64,000 bases of DNA, taken from Enoplosus armatus. Its lineage: Eukaryota; Chordata; Actinopteri; Centrarchiformes; Enoplosidae. This document shows positions 33,525 to 58,626 of the stretch, one piece after another (the stretch's first letter is position 1; each line of letters starts with the position of its first letter). The DNA is taken from positions 20,640,501 through 20,704,500 of the forward strand of contig NC_092186.1 in NCBI RefSeq assembly GCF_043641665.1. The letters run 5' to 3'. The translations under genes and the position numbers were made by a program. A model generated the notes under the pieces. The model was not told the DNA's origin. It did no database searches and was given only the letters and a program-made list of their open reading frames with translations.

Positions 33525-35197
33525 ATCAGCTCAATCAACTTTTATTCCATAACTGATCAAACACACAAACATTCGCCGGTCTGCTTCACTTTTCTCCTGC
33601 GGCGTCATGCACATTTCAATCCTTCAACCCTGATATTGTTTACAGCAATAACGGCCCTTTAAGGTCAGGTGAATCCAGTTCTCTGTCGGGGGTCTTGTGA
33701 GTTCTCGCTGAACTGTTTGTTTGGGAATAGTTCTTAATAATAAAAAAGTTCTGTAATTAAACCATCAAATAACAACCAGACTGTTAAACTGTTGATCCTG
33801 CTTCATGAAGCTGTACAAATTCAAGACGGCAAGAAACTCACTCACCCTGATGCACTGAATCACCATCATTTCCTTGATTAACTTTATACACACACGTCGG
33901 ATATGCGGTTTTGTTTACCCTGAACTTCAGTTACTCTGAGCGAACCATAACTGCCAAACCTTCACTTTGAACTATCAGAGAGCTACAAATACCTATGATA
34001 TGCTTATATATACACACAATTACTTCATATACAAGATCAGCTCTTTGGAGTGCAGCGACCTCTTTCTTTTGAAGACCAGACCAAAACCTCGAGCATCGGA
34101 ACATTTATAAGTGGGATGCTTAAAAGGTGGCGACAGACCAATGAGGATAATTCTAATGCAGTTGATATATTTGCCATAAACCTGAATATAATCTTAACTT
34201 ATGTACATTTTCCATTCCTGTTACACTTTTTCCATGTTTTGAGTGCAAACAAATGCATGAGATTTCTGGGCTGCTGAATAAATGGCCGAAAAAAATTTAC
34301 TGAAAAAATAAAATTAAATAAAAAGACGATGTTGTCAAAAACGTATTTACAATATTACACACAATCACAGCAGGTCTACACACAGAAGGACTGTTAGAAA
34401 CCACTTCAACAGGACCAGGCAGGTGTGCAGGCTGCAGTGAGTCAGCATACAGAACAAGTCTGACTTTACAATTACAAAAGGCAATAGATATGGCTTCAAT
34501 GACGTGTCTTTACAGCATGAAAAACAAAATTTGGATGCTCAGTTATGATTTCAGTAAATCTCTGCAGCTACCTTTGCAGGAAAACTGCAGTCTTTGAACA
34601 CATGTACAAAATAGATGATTACTGTCTGAAACCAGGCTGTCAAAGACGAGAGAAAAACCCCACCAAATACATTTAAAAAGGCCAGTAAACATCGGATATG
34701 ATTGCTGAATTTCATATGAAGTCTTTTCACGAAATATTTCTTCATTTCAAGCTCATTTGGCCCCCGTAAACTTTGGTAAACTGAAAATAAATAAAGAAAA
34801 ACAAATTCAAAAACACATTACTCCTTGAGGCATCCTATAAACTTTTTTTTTTTGATCTTCATGTCAATAATGCAGTGCAATAAACAACTTTTCTCACGTA
34901 CAGCTGCGGCTACTTCATCCATCGATATTACCGTTCATCCGAATAAATAGTTGAATTCGTCTTCAAAATCATAAAGCTGTTTTACAATGGCTTCTTATTT
35001 TTGTTTTTCCTTTTTGTACAACACGACAAATGTAAACCAAGACAGGCCGATCCAAACTTAAGGCAATCAAAAACATTTTTTTTTTTTTATAAGAATGGCA
35101 ACAGGGAGAGGTTGGATAAATGAGGAGCGTGTCTGCATGTTAACTCAGACAGGCTGGACCTCCCTGCAGGTGAGGTGGAGGAGGAGGAGCAGCAGCT
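33525..35197 (-). other. acsbg2: Probable ACSBG2 3' UTR
   Basis: On the minus strand an AATAAA (33541-33546, TTTATT on plus) lies about 1.65 kb past the stop codon, followed by a suitable downstream region. The segment has no competing coding exon. Nearer AATAAA-like signals are absent or poor, so this end is plausible but unproven. Confidence 0.5.
33541..33546 (-). terminator. Candidate ACSBG2 polyadenylation signal
   Basis: This is a canonical AATAAA read on the minus strand, and the best candidate for the ACSBG2 3' end. Confidence 0.5.
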
Positions 35198-47890
<12,693 letters not shown>

Positions 47891-47913
47891 GGCGCTGGGC
47901 TCACACACGGTCA
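47891..47913 (-). other. ACSBG2 5' leader in the first coding exon
   Basis: Twenty-three nt precede the ATG up to a clear acceptor (ctcttccag on the minus strand), so at least one non-coding exon must lie upstream. Confidence 0.6.
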
Positions 47914-48189
47914 CTGGAAGAGAGGAGTGACGGGGCTTGTTAGATACTGTCTATCTGACAAGCACATCACTTACAAGCATTCGCAACAAGTAACGTTATG
48001 GCTGTTACAGAAGATGAAGATAAAGAAACACAAGCCACATGTGCGGACACAAAGTAGTGCAAGCATCCCAATATTGTATCAGGTGCACCAGATAGAGGCA
48101 ACAACAGCCTAAAAATAAATCTCCTCAGGGACCGAAGGAGAAGTTTGAAGTTAGACCTTTTTAATGATGTCCAAATCTCACCTGCCTTC

Positions 48190-48490
48190 TTCTATTCATT
48201 GGTGACTATCATTTAGTTTAGATTTCCTAACTAACCGATTAATTGTTTGTTTAATCTATAAAATGTCAGAAAATTGTGAAAAATGCCAGTTAAAATTCCC
48301 TAAAACCAAAAGGTAACGTCTTCAAATGCGTTCTTTTGTCCAACCAACAGCCTAAAACTTAAATATATTCAGTTTACATTGATATAAAACAGTGAAAAGC
48401 CTAACAATTGAGAAGCTACAACCAGAGAATGGTTGGAAAACTGAAACAATGAATTGATTATCAAAATAGTTAATTATTAATAATAATAAT
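48190..48490. repeat. Dispersed repeat family A, copy 7
   Basis: It contains aaccgattaattgtttgtttaatctataaaatgtcag, cttttgtccaaccaacagcctaaaactta and gaattgattatcaaaatag. Confidence 0.7.
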
Positions 48491-50879
48491 AACGAGTCCT
48501 CTTTGTAGCATATATCCAAATCATCTGATTTATTAGATTCATTATGTTCCTATATTCAGAGAATCACATGTCTAGGAATTTATATATTTATTTGCACCCT
48601 ATTGCCTAATATGTAACAGAAATCTTGGAGTTTTCTGTTGCAAATATTGTAAATAATTTGATGCGTAGATATTGACTAACTAATAGTAGAGCTCGACCAA
48701 GGATTTACACCTGGGATCATTATTTCAGGGTGCGGGAGCCATTTTCTGGATAAGAAAACTAAAACACAAACACTGTTTTGGAATGAGATTCAAACCTGGT
48801 TTGAGAAGGAGGATACCTTATGACTGGAAAAAAAAAAAAAAAAAAAAAAAAAGATTGCTCCCCCGGTCTAATTGCGGGACAGTAACACCAACATGTGACA
48901 GCTGGCAGCTTCTAGTCCTCACAAGACTCACACCTGAGTGTTGTTGGCACCAGGTCACATTGCTTTTTCTAGCAGTTGTAGTTGGGGTTATGTTTACACA
49001 TCCAATACTGTTGATGGCTCTTGTGCGGGTTTCAGTGTATAATCAGTCATTTAGACTTTTCATTGAGACACAAGTAACTATTGATGACTGACCTCTGAAT
49101 GAGTACAGAAAGGGAACAACTGTAATGTGCACAGATGAAAAACATGCTGACCAGAAATCCCTCAAAGGACCACTACATTTAGCTACGCCTTGCTTATTAT
49201 CAACCTTTATGAGCTGCTCAACAAATATTGTCTTTGTCTATACTACGACTGTTCTGTTGACAAAATTCGGTTGTATGGCAACAGCGTGGGGAACATATGG
49301 TGCCGAGCTGGCAAAGTGGAAAGTCTTGCTACAGATAACACTGTCTTGCGAATAATGGATTGCCTTTCATTGCCGAGCTTGGTCAACAAAACACCTGTTA
49401 AAAAAAAACTTTTCATGGCTCCACCCAATGAAAGCCATGTAGATAAAACTAATTCTGATTATGAAACCATGTTATAGCCTGATTTCTTTCTCCTCTATCA
49501 TTGATCCTGCACCGTTTGTATTGTGTAACAGTGTGTAAAAGGTGATCAGTTCCTTTGCAAAAGAGTTGGAGGGAGAATCCTTTTCTGCCTTTGCCATTAC
49601 CTCATCACAGGAAACACGTCAAAGCCTCCTGAACAATAAACCATCGGCACTGGGCCACCATCAAACCCACACCTCCATGACGCTCCCTCCCATTCAAGCC
49701 CCCTTTTTGGTAAATCACAGTTCTGAGCTGCTGCTGGCCTGTTTATTTAAGGGGTCTGAAAACACATACCAGTGGCTTCGTCTGCCTATTGTGGCAGCAG
49801 CCTATCATGACTCGCCTGTCAGGGACAATTGGGCTTGGGCTAAGTGGAAAGAAACCGGATCCAGGGAGGTCAGAGGGCAGGAACGAAAATATTTTCCATC
49901 ACGCTTTAGAGTTTTACACATATTTGCCGACCACACCTTCCAGTATATAACTACGAAAATAGGTAAAGTGGAATCTTTCAGGTGTCAATGCAAACAAAAT
50001 GACAGGAACAAAATTGCCAGCGTTAAACATTGAATATCTGTCCTCTGAGGAATCAGCAGCCATGACCACAAAGTGTCATCACTGCTGTAAAAGAAAATCA
50101 ATCCTACTTCAGCCATGTGGCCAGCAGCCAGCTGACCCAGAGGAGACTTGGTCACGGAGTCCTACGGAGGCCTGAAGATCTCTCAGCCAAGGAGACAGAT
50201 GTCACAGGGTGATCTCACTGCTGCTCACATGGACACATGCAAAAGCTGCCATTATATTTCGCCTCCTCCTTCCAGTGCAGCTGCAGATGCCTCAAGGACA
50301 CAGCCGTTAGTAGATAAGGGCTTCCAGCAGTATTAAAGCAAGTTAAGTTGAGGGTGGAGGCGAGCAGATATGGAATAAACCTCCCCCCATACCTCCCCCA
50401 CCCCCCTGTTATTTCTTTAGGCTCTGTCATTGTTTGGGATGGGGTGAGGGGCGTGACACTGATCTTGAGAAAAGGTTCAGACAGTTGTAGCCTCCAAGTC
50501 CGGACCAATATAGCCTTAAACATCAGACTGGAAAAACCCCTGGGGATATTTCTTGCTTGCCCCCTTTTTATTCCCCCTTCTTCCTTTCAAACCATTTCGA
50601 TCTGACGAGCCACCATCACACGAGCCCAACATGTTTAGATCACAAATAAAGGCTTGAGATGCATGCCTCTGGTTTAGCTCTGGGGTGACAACCCAAATAT
50701 CTTACAGCATCAATCATTTCTCATCAACTTTCTGACTTATTAGCACAAACAAAATCTCCTGCCTGGTGTGGTAAACTTTCACTTTTGGATTTGTCATAAT
50801 TTCCTCCAATGCTGTGGTTTACTGATATTACCCATGGCATATGTTTGTGGGCTTCCCCTTTACCTGAACTTCTCGGCAA

Positions 50880-51155
50880 CCAAAAGCAACTAATGATTAG
50901 TTTCGGTATAGATTAACCTGACCTCAATTAAACCCGAGGTGACATCTTCAAATGTCTTGTTTTGTTTGATTAACAGTATTAAAGTATTAAAGCCCAAAGA
51001 TATTTCATTTACAATTATATAAACCAGAGAAAAGCAGCACACTTTCACGTTGGAGAAGCTGGAACAAGAACATGTTTGTCATTTCACTTTGGAAAAAGCC
51101 TCAAACAATGAATTGATTATCAGAGATCATTTTCTTAATGGTTTCAGCTCTACTT
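50880..51155. repeat. Dispersed repeat family A, copy 8
   Basis: It has aaaagcaactaatgattagtttcg, cttcaaatgtcttgttttgtttgatt, gagaaaagcagca, and a closing taatggtttcagctctac. Confidence 0.65.
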
Positions 51156-51684
51156 GGGAAACTTTGATATTTCCTTTCAGCTCAGGAAGCATCTTTTGAA
51201 TCCTTTCCTGCATGCTTTTGTTTCCTTGTCATGTGGCAGCACAGCTAATGCCCAGGATGAATTATCTGATGGATTTAGCACTGCGCAAACTGCATTCATG
51301 CAATCAGGAGAGGATTATGAATGTAGAGCAGTCTTACTGCGCAGCAACAGCTGTTTGATTCAGACAGGGAAAATGCAACAGTTGGAAAGATAACAACACT
51401 TAAAACCTTTTAAATGTTTCATAATTGATTCATGTCGAAGACGTGTGTATCATAACTCTGTCCTCAGCCAAACACATGAAGGCTTCAAACCAAACAGGGG
51501 ACTCTCCCCAACACAACACAACCATGCCTGCAAACTTCAGTTAGGTTAATCCCCTGTCAAACAGAACAGACAAGACCCCACCCCTCCTTTCAGTTGTGTC
51601 TGTCTGCTCTCAGGCATCGTCTCCCCTTAACCAAGACAAAGGCCACCTCCAACTGACTGTCTGAACCTAATGTTGTCTTTCAAC

Positions 51685-51712
51685 GCATCATCATCATCAT
51701 CATCATCATCAT
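51685..51712 (+). repeat. (CAT)n microsatellite
   Basis: This is about nine CAT units upstream of ACSBG2. Confidence 0.95.
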
Positions 51713-52429
51713 CCTCTGAACGATGCGCACCCTCAGCCAGCTGCTGCCTCTGAACAGCACCCAGCAGAGCAGTTGCATCCTCACCATACAGTTACCACGT
51801 CAAGCTCAGCATTTTCTTAATCCAGTCTCAGACACGTGTAAGCCAATGCGGACATTTAAATAAAATAATGTACTTTATAATGTACCCCTTTAATGTTAGT
51901 TGTCATCCGGCAATTTCACACAGACGAACTGGTTGGGGTTACACCCTTTTGGGAGTGGGCAGCTATCCACATGTTGTGGAGAGGGTGACTGAGCCATACA
52001 TTTCACCTCTTTACAGATGAAATACTGTGAATCACAGCTGTGCTCAAATCAGCTCCATGTAAGTACAACTGTAGAATTAATGTCAGGGAATAGTTAAACC
52101 AAGTGATTACAAGGGATGTGGGACTATGGCATAAAATCTGAGGAATTTACTGCTGTGAAATCATATAAAATCCACAGTGTCTTACATGAATCACACATAA
52201 GCAAGCTGTTTTCTCGGAGGTTCTTTTCAAACCTGATCTGTCCGAGTGGGAGCTGAAGTTGAAGGTGAAAGGACTACATCTCAGATCCATGGCATAGAAA
52301 TGTAAACTGAGGTACTCACATTGCATTGCTGGATGCTGATTCTTTTCCCGGTTTGTATTACAGGTTTTCTCTGGAATCGTCCGCTTCTCCTTCCCCCCTT
52401 TCTGTCAAGGCTGTGGCTTCAGTTCACCG

Positions 52430-52670
52430 CTAAACACACACACACACACACACACACAGATACACCAGCTGCCCGCTGTTTCTACAACTTGAGCAACATA
52501 TCTTTCATTTTCAAACACTAGCCGGCTCGGTTGGTCCCGCCCCCTGAAAACCCCACCCAGCTTCCTCCAGACACACTCCCCCCCCCTCCCTCTGTATCAT
52601 CCTAAAGCAACCTGATTGGCTAAAACTGCTCACACCACAAGACCCATTTTCCATATAAGGCCACGCAAGC
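52430..52670 (-). promoter_or_regulatory. Candidate ACSBG2 promoter
   Basis: Reading on the minus strand: a CArG/TATA-like CCTTATATGG (52660-52651), a CCAAT box in agccaatcagg (about 52612-52622), and a GC box in aggggcgggacc (about 52535-52546). Order and spacing are promoter-like and the strand agrees with ACSBG2, 4.5 kb before its first coding exon. No donor-bounded first exon could be fixed. Confidence 0.35.
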
Positions 52671-53044
52671 CAAATTAATAAAATGGGGGAAGTGGCTATG
52701 ACGACACACACACACACACACACACTATCACTCTTGATGGATGATGCTGTGAAACTCAAACCCATCCCCCTACAGAGATACTCCCATCCACACACACTCA
52801 AATCACACGTCGCAGCTATGCCGGCTGGGGTTACTGTCGGACAAACTGTATGCAAACGTTTCTGAGGCCAGATTACAAGTGCAGCTGTGCTGGCTTGGCT
52901 TTATGACTTTCCACTGACTGAAATCATTCTTATGCACACTGCAAAGGCTCCCACATCCTGTGACCGATATTATTAAAAAATATTACACATTGATTTTGCT
53001 TCTTCTTCTTCTCATCTTCCTTCATTTGAAACCACTGTAAACCT

Positions 53045-53400
53045 ATTAAGGCTGCAAATAAGGATTCTTTTCATTATCGCGTCATCTGCATCATATTGTC
53101 TCAGTTAATCGATTCATTGTTTGTCTATAAAATGTCAAGACATAGTGACAAATGTCCATCTTCAGTGTCCCAGAGTCCAAGGTCAGCTTCAAATTGCTTG
53201 TTTTATCCACAAATGATACTCAGTTTGCAGTGATGTAAAACATACAAAAGCAGCAAATCTTCATACTGCAGAAGCTGGAAAAAGCAAATATTTGGCTTTT
53301 TGTCTTGAAAAATGACTGACAGGGTTAATTCATTGTCAAAATAGCTGCACACTGACTTTGTTGGTCGACCAGTTGATTAATTGACTAATTGTTTCAGCTC
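53045..53400. repeat. Dispersed repeat family A, copy 9
   Basis: It runs from ggctgcaaataaggattcttttcattatcg through gttaatcgattcattgtttgtctataaaatgtc to ccagttgattaattgactaattgtttcagctc. Confidence 0.75.
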
Positions 53401-53409
53401 TACAACCTC

Positions 53410-53775
53410 CTCCAAACCTTCAAGTAGTAGTACTCAAGTAGTATTTCATGCCGCTTTAGACTTCTACTCATCTACAATTCAAAGGGGAAACATTGTACTT
53501 TTTACTCCACAACAATTATTTCACAGCCATAGTTACTTACTTATTATTTACTTTACAAATTAAAATTGTAAAGTAAACAAACATTTCAAGGTTCCAGCTT
53601 TCCAAAAGTGAGTATTTGCTGCTTTTCCCTGCCTTAAATTAAACTCTTATCATATTTATATGTAACAGTCATTTTTGCATCAAGCACTTTTGATACTTTA
53701 AGTACATTTTGCTAATAAAACTTACATACTTAAGTATAAAGTAAAGGAGCTGAATACTTGCTCCACCACTGCAAA
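53410..53775. repeat. Dispersed repeat family C, copy 3
   Basis: It has aagtagtagtactcaagtag, tactttttactccac, aagtacattttgctaataaaacttacatacttaagta and a closing tgctccaccactgc. Relatives are at 33310 and 42425. Confidence 0.6.
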
Positions 53776-55079
53776 ATAGTATCATACAAAGGATGCTAAC
53801 GCTTCTAATCAAAATAAAAACCTTGCTGGCTGCATGACAGAAGTATTACGTACACTCAAACAAATGAATCACTGAGCGAGCAAAACGCTTCTGCTCATAT
53901 TTTTTTTCAAAGTTAACAAGGTGACAACATAACATTGTTTGCAAACCTAAATTTAGCCAGAAAACCAACACCAATGCAAATTACACAGCTTAACAATCCT
54001 GTATTTCTAGTTCTTTAGAGCATGACCTGATATACAGGGTACTAAAACAAAGGCCGCGGCTCTAGAGAGGAAATAACTGCAGAGAGAGCAACAGAAATGA
54101 AAGAATTGCCCATAACAGAAATGTTTGCTGTTGGCAAACATTGTACTTCTGATACAAATATGAAAATACAGGAGTGAAAAGCGGGTCATGACTCCTCGTA
54201 AACGTGCCTGCCTCTGTGAAGGAAGTGTGGGTGGGGATTCACAGCCATGAAGACATTTCATTTTTACACTTTAACCTGTGGGTAATTCCAAATGAGAGTA
54301 AGTTGCCATTGATACACACAGAAAGAAATTCATGAATCAAATACTGAAGCAGCAGCAGATGTTAAAAAAAAGCCAGTTTCACTGCTGGGTTAGACCAAAG
54401 GAATTTCCTTCACACAATTTCCCCTAAACTCCCGCCTTCACAGTTCAATAGGTTAAGTAGTTCAACTAGAGGAGGAAGAGAGCACGCACGTCCTACTCAA
54501 ACTGATTGAAATATAAGGTGTAAATACAACTAAAATAAATTAAAAGTGTGAAAACTGACTTTTTACATTTATTTTGAAATGTGAAATAAGATGGTTCCAT
54601 TCAAAAATCTGAGAAAACTACATTCACATGTTTTTATTTGGGTGATGATCTTCTTATCTTCTCATGTGGCTTACTTTTTCCAAGATCAGTCTGAAAATAT
54701 CTCACGTGTGAAGATGCTCACATGACTTCACAAAATGTGTGCCACCACTGCTCGATAGAAAGATCTCAGTCTCAACCAATTGCCACGAGAGACGAAAACG
54801 CAGAGCCACCACACCACAGCATCACATGACAGCCAGGGGACGGCTGATCCGGTCTACCCATGCGCGAACGCTGAGATGCTGCAGGATGTGTTTAGTGCTG
54901 ATGCACCCTGCACTGAGGTTATTGTCGGTCAGTGACATCCTCTCTCTCATCCCACGCTCTGCTGAGGAAGTACTGTGAACTGAGCAGGCGTAGAAAGTAC
55001 ATTTATTTTTTTTCTTTTCTTTTCTTCCTATTATTTCATATTATTGGATAATTTTATAGCCATAGCATGTTATGAGTTG

Positions 55080-55275
55080 CAGTAGGTTGGAGCTAAGTTT
55101 AAGTATTTTATACATGGTTTGGTAATTTAATCCATATAACAATGCATCATATTTTATAAGGCGATCACATGTTTTGAGTGTAAAATCTTAACGTGTAAAG
55201 TAAATGTAATGGAGTCGAAGTACAACGTAGCAGTTAAAATACTTAAAGTACAAGTACCACCACCAAAGGATAAAT
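55080..55275. repeat. Dispersed repeat family C, copy 4
   Basis: It has gtgtaaaatcttaacgtgtaaagtaa and aaatacttaaagtacaagtaccaccacc, diverged relatives of the other family C copies. Confidence 0.5.
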
Positions 55276-58200
55276 ACGTTCATAAATAACAAAATAAATG
55301 TATAGATTTAAAAGAAAAATGTTGTGAGAGGGGCACAGTTTTGTATTCCCTGTTCATACAGGAGACACACTTACTATCTGGACAGTAAAATTGCAAAGGA
55401 TAATATTATTAGCATCCAAAACACAACAGTGCCCAGAAGGCTTTGAGTGTGTAATAATGGCTAAGACTCATGGAACATGTTGTTGAATGCTTTTACCTGG
55501 AGTAAAATGAGAAGATGTTCAAATTGAACCATCCACTACAGTATTACAAACCCATTTAGCTTAGATTATAGACAGAAAAGCCATTGAAATGCTGAGCTTT
55601 AAACTCCTGTGTGATGACTTGCTGTGTCACTTTTCATTCATGATAATCGGTTTCGCTGTGTGGTTTAACTTTAATTTAGCTTAAACAAGACCACTAATTA
55701 CCTTAACTCTAATTGGCACATAGATAATCTCAATAATAGGTGGCTATCTGCTGGACTGGTGCTAAGACAAATGACAAGACTACCCAGAGATGCGACAAAC
55801 GCTGGTAATCAATCAAAGGTGGCATGACTTACCATTAGAGGAGCCTCTGTTCTGGTGAACGTGCCTTTTGTGTGTGTGTGTGTGTGTGTGTGTCACTGAA
55901 TGAGAAACTTGTGAGCACTCCTTTCTGGCTAAGGTTCAAATTCCTGGTGAGTTGGGCTTAACTGCTGCTCTGTGTCACCTGTTTTACAGCTTCAGTGAGA
56001 CTCTCACCTGACATTCACCATGCATCACATTGAGCACAGGTAATTGAATCACTATGTTTTGGAGGAAGTAAGCTTATGGAATCACAGAGAACACTGTAAA
56101 CACCTTACAGCTCTTTTCATTTTAAAAACAAATATCCAAATGGACGTTTGCAGTACGTTTTATTACTTTATTACGATTTTTATCTTCTCTCACTTTGTTC
56201 ATTGTTATGCACCACAATACCAACTTCCTTGTATGTAAAAACCCATTGGGCAATAAACCTGATTCTGATTCTGATACACTCAATAAAATAAAATTTCTTC
56301 AAGGGCTAAGTAAGTCTTGAACAAACATGCATTATGTTTCTCATTATGTATATACTTACATTTCTGCACAACCTGCTTACATTACAGTTTATACCGAGCT
56401 ACCAAAGTATTATATTTTACTTTATATTACATATATTTTATTCCTATATTTTGGTTTTGCTGCTGCACCATTTTATGTCTTAGGTTCTAATTAGATTTTG
56501 TTCCACTTAAGTGATTTTTCTTCATACATATTTTTTATATTTATAAGAGCTCAGTTGAAGGGAGCCTGAGATCTAAGAATTTCATTGCCAATGACTGCTT
56601 CACTGTAATTGTTGTGTACATGACAATAAAATAACAATTTGATAACATACAAGCTGTAATCAGGATTGGAGAAATACTGAGGTCATAGGTCCAAGTCTTC
56701 CCCTCCCTGAAACCAGACAAAAATTAATGTCTAACTTTTTCATATTTTATTGTCCCAAATGGAAAGACAGCATCATACCATCCTTGGATCCCAGTAAAGA
56801 TGTGATGAAGATTGTACACTGTCCACACTCACAAGGCCATAAAAACTGCATATATGTGATAAACTGTCTCTCATATAAACCAAGCCCTCAAGTACCAGAG
56901 ATTAATTTGATTGCTTTACTCTCTTTGTCTTTAATTTCCTATTTTTTTATGTCTACATTGGATAGCTTATATTGATTGTATATTTATATTTTCCTGTGAA
57001 TTCAAAGGGGTAGTCCAGCAATTTTGTGTTGGAGACTAAGAGGCAGATTTAAGGGTTGATGGTCTCAATCGAAGCAGCAGAGGCAGAGATATCCTGGCTT
57101 TTCTCCAAAGAGCTAAATCCTACAATTTTCATAATTCAACTCAATAGCGTCTTTCATTAGAACTCCTCTTGAGAAAATACTGAATCTTTAATTCATTTGT
57201 TCTAGCATAAAAGTTGTCAAAATAATATATATATATATATATATCTTATAAAATACACACCATGTGTTTTTTTTTGGATGTAACTCACTCTTCAGTCCCA
57301 ATTTTCATGAAAAATAATAAATGGGCATACATAAATGTGCATTGACAGCTTTATTTCCTTTTTCTTGCGGTCCTTAAAATTACAAGTAAAAATATGTCTG
57401 ATATGTAATAATGCTGAGGCCATTTTTGTATTGACAAATCAACAAGAAGATCAAAAGGAAGCACATCTTTGCCTTATATCAACAGTGCAACAACATCCAC
57501 AGTATCTCAGTGAAGCATTTGTCATCAGTTTATCAAGAGGACCAGATAATCTATTCTATATCTGACGTACTGTGACCGTCAACGTCACAATATAGACATA
57601 TGCTGCCACCATGTGTTGAAAATCTGAAATGCAGGAAGACGAGGCTGGTTGCATAAAAAGAATATTTAGTTTTTTACCTTTTTTTTTTAAAAAATTGAAA
57701 ACAATCATAAATTCATATAAGTTTTAAATAAATTTCTGGTCTTTGATGGTGATTTTATTGGAGCTTAACTAAAGTGTTGGAATATAGCTGAATGTCATCA
57801 AGAATTAAATTATAATACAATAATTCCTTTAAATCATAAACATAACTTATGTCAAAAGATTTAAAATACACATTGTGCTTTAACATGTACATATCATCCA
57901 TCTATAAAACCTGCACGCTGTATATACTGTAAATAGACATAGTAACTACCATATACTGTACACAACCACCCACTTCATGTATATAAAGTAATCTGGTACT
58001 TTGCCCACTCAGTATTTTTGTCTTTGCACTGTTTGTATTTGTTTATAATCTATAGAACACTTGATATATAGACATTGTATCGTTGCTTTTTATGTATATT
58101 TATGTATACACCTATTTTTCACCTACTTGTATGCACACAATAGTTCTATGTTTATTTTTGCACATCGTTGTTCAGCGTCCTTGTTTTTAGCTGTATGTCT

Positions 58201-58380
58201 ATTTCTATCTTCCGGAGTCAGATTCCTTATATGTGTACAATACTTGGCTCATAAAGCTGATTCTGATCCTAAGAGAAAAATGGAGATCTCTGGATAAACT
58301 GAATTTATGTGATTTATGCGCTTCCACTGGTTCCCTAGCTAATACCGCCTCCTAGTGGTTCAATTCAAATTTACAGCCTT

Positions 58381-58626
58381 AACTGGGCGGGACTCGTGTC
58401 CCGTTGGCCCCTCCCTTACACAGTGAGGGCCCTGACGTAGGCATTCGAGGGTAGCAACAGTTGCCTCGAGACCCCCTCGCGCCATAGTGACTGTAGCCGT
58501 GGAGACAGTTACTTACCAACGGGCGCAACACTCAGCAACAGCAGCAGCAGCATCTGGAAGTCACCGAGCGAGTGGGAGAGAGGGGAAAGAGAGCAGAGCC
58601 AGGGCAGAACTTTTCTCAAGGCAAAG
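58381..58626 (+). promoter_or_regulatory. rfx2: Promoter and probable non-coding first exon, likely RFX2
   Basis: This is a GC-rich segment in AT-rich surroundings: GC box GGGCGGGAC (58385-58393), CRE-like TGACGTAG (58433-58440), and everted RFX-type half-sites GCAAC-A-GTTGC (58454-58464). A purine-rich stretch with CAG repeats (about 58530-58626) ends at a good donor, gcaaag|gtgatt, and would suit a 5' UTR exon. The gene name rests only on gene order (RFX2 lies next to ACSBG2 in human, in this orientation). No RFX2 coding exon was found in the remaining 5.4 kb. Confidence 0.4.

Larger units (their letters stand above)
47914..52300 (-). other. ACSBG2 upstream intron: repeats, no exon recognised
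   Basis: It contains family A copies (48190-48490 and 50880-51150), an A-rich run (about 48830-48852), a (CAT)n run (about 51688-51711) and unique AT-rich DNA. A 163-codon open frame at 49542-50033 and two overlapping ones at 49125-49477 show no domain, no splice context and ordinary non-coding composition. Confidence 0.5.
52870..58380. other. Intergenic DNA between ACSBG2 and the next gene
   Basis: The stretch is AT-rich with repeats: family A (53045-53400), family C (53410-53775 and 55080-55270), a GT run (55868-55893), (TA)n (57224-57244), and two segments ending in ..gattctgattctgat or aagctgattctgatcc (about 56200-56275 and 58000-58270), which resemble retroposon 3' tails. No coding exon is recognised. 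Confidence 0.5.

Noticed and set aside
49542..50033. 163-codon open frame upstream of ACSBG2
   Set aside because: The composition is unremarkable and there is no domain, splice site or promoter context; a chance open frame of this size is expected in 64 kb.
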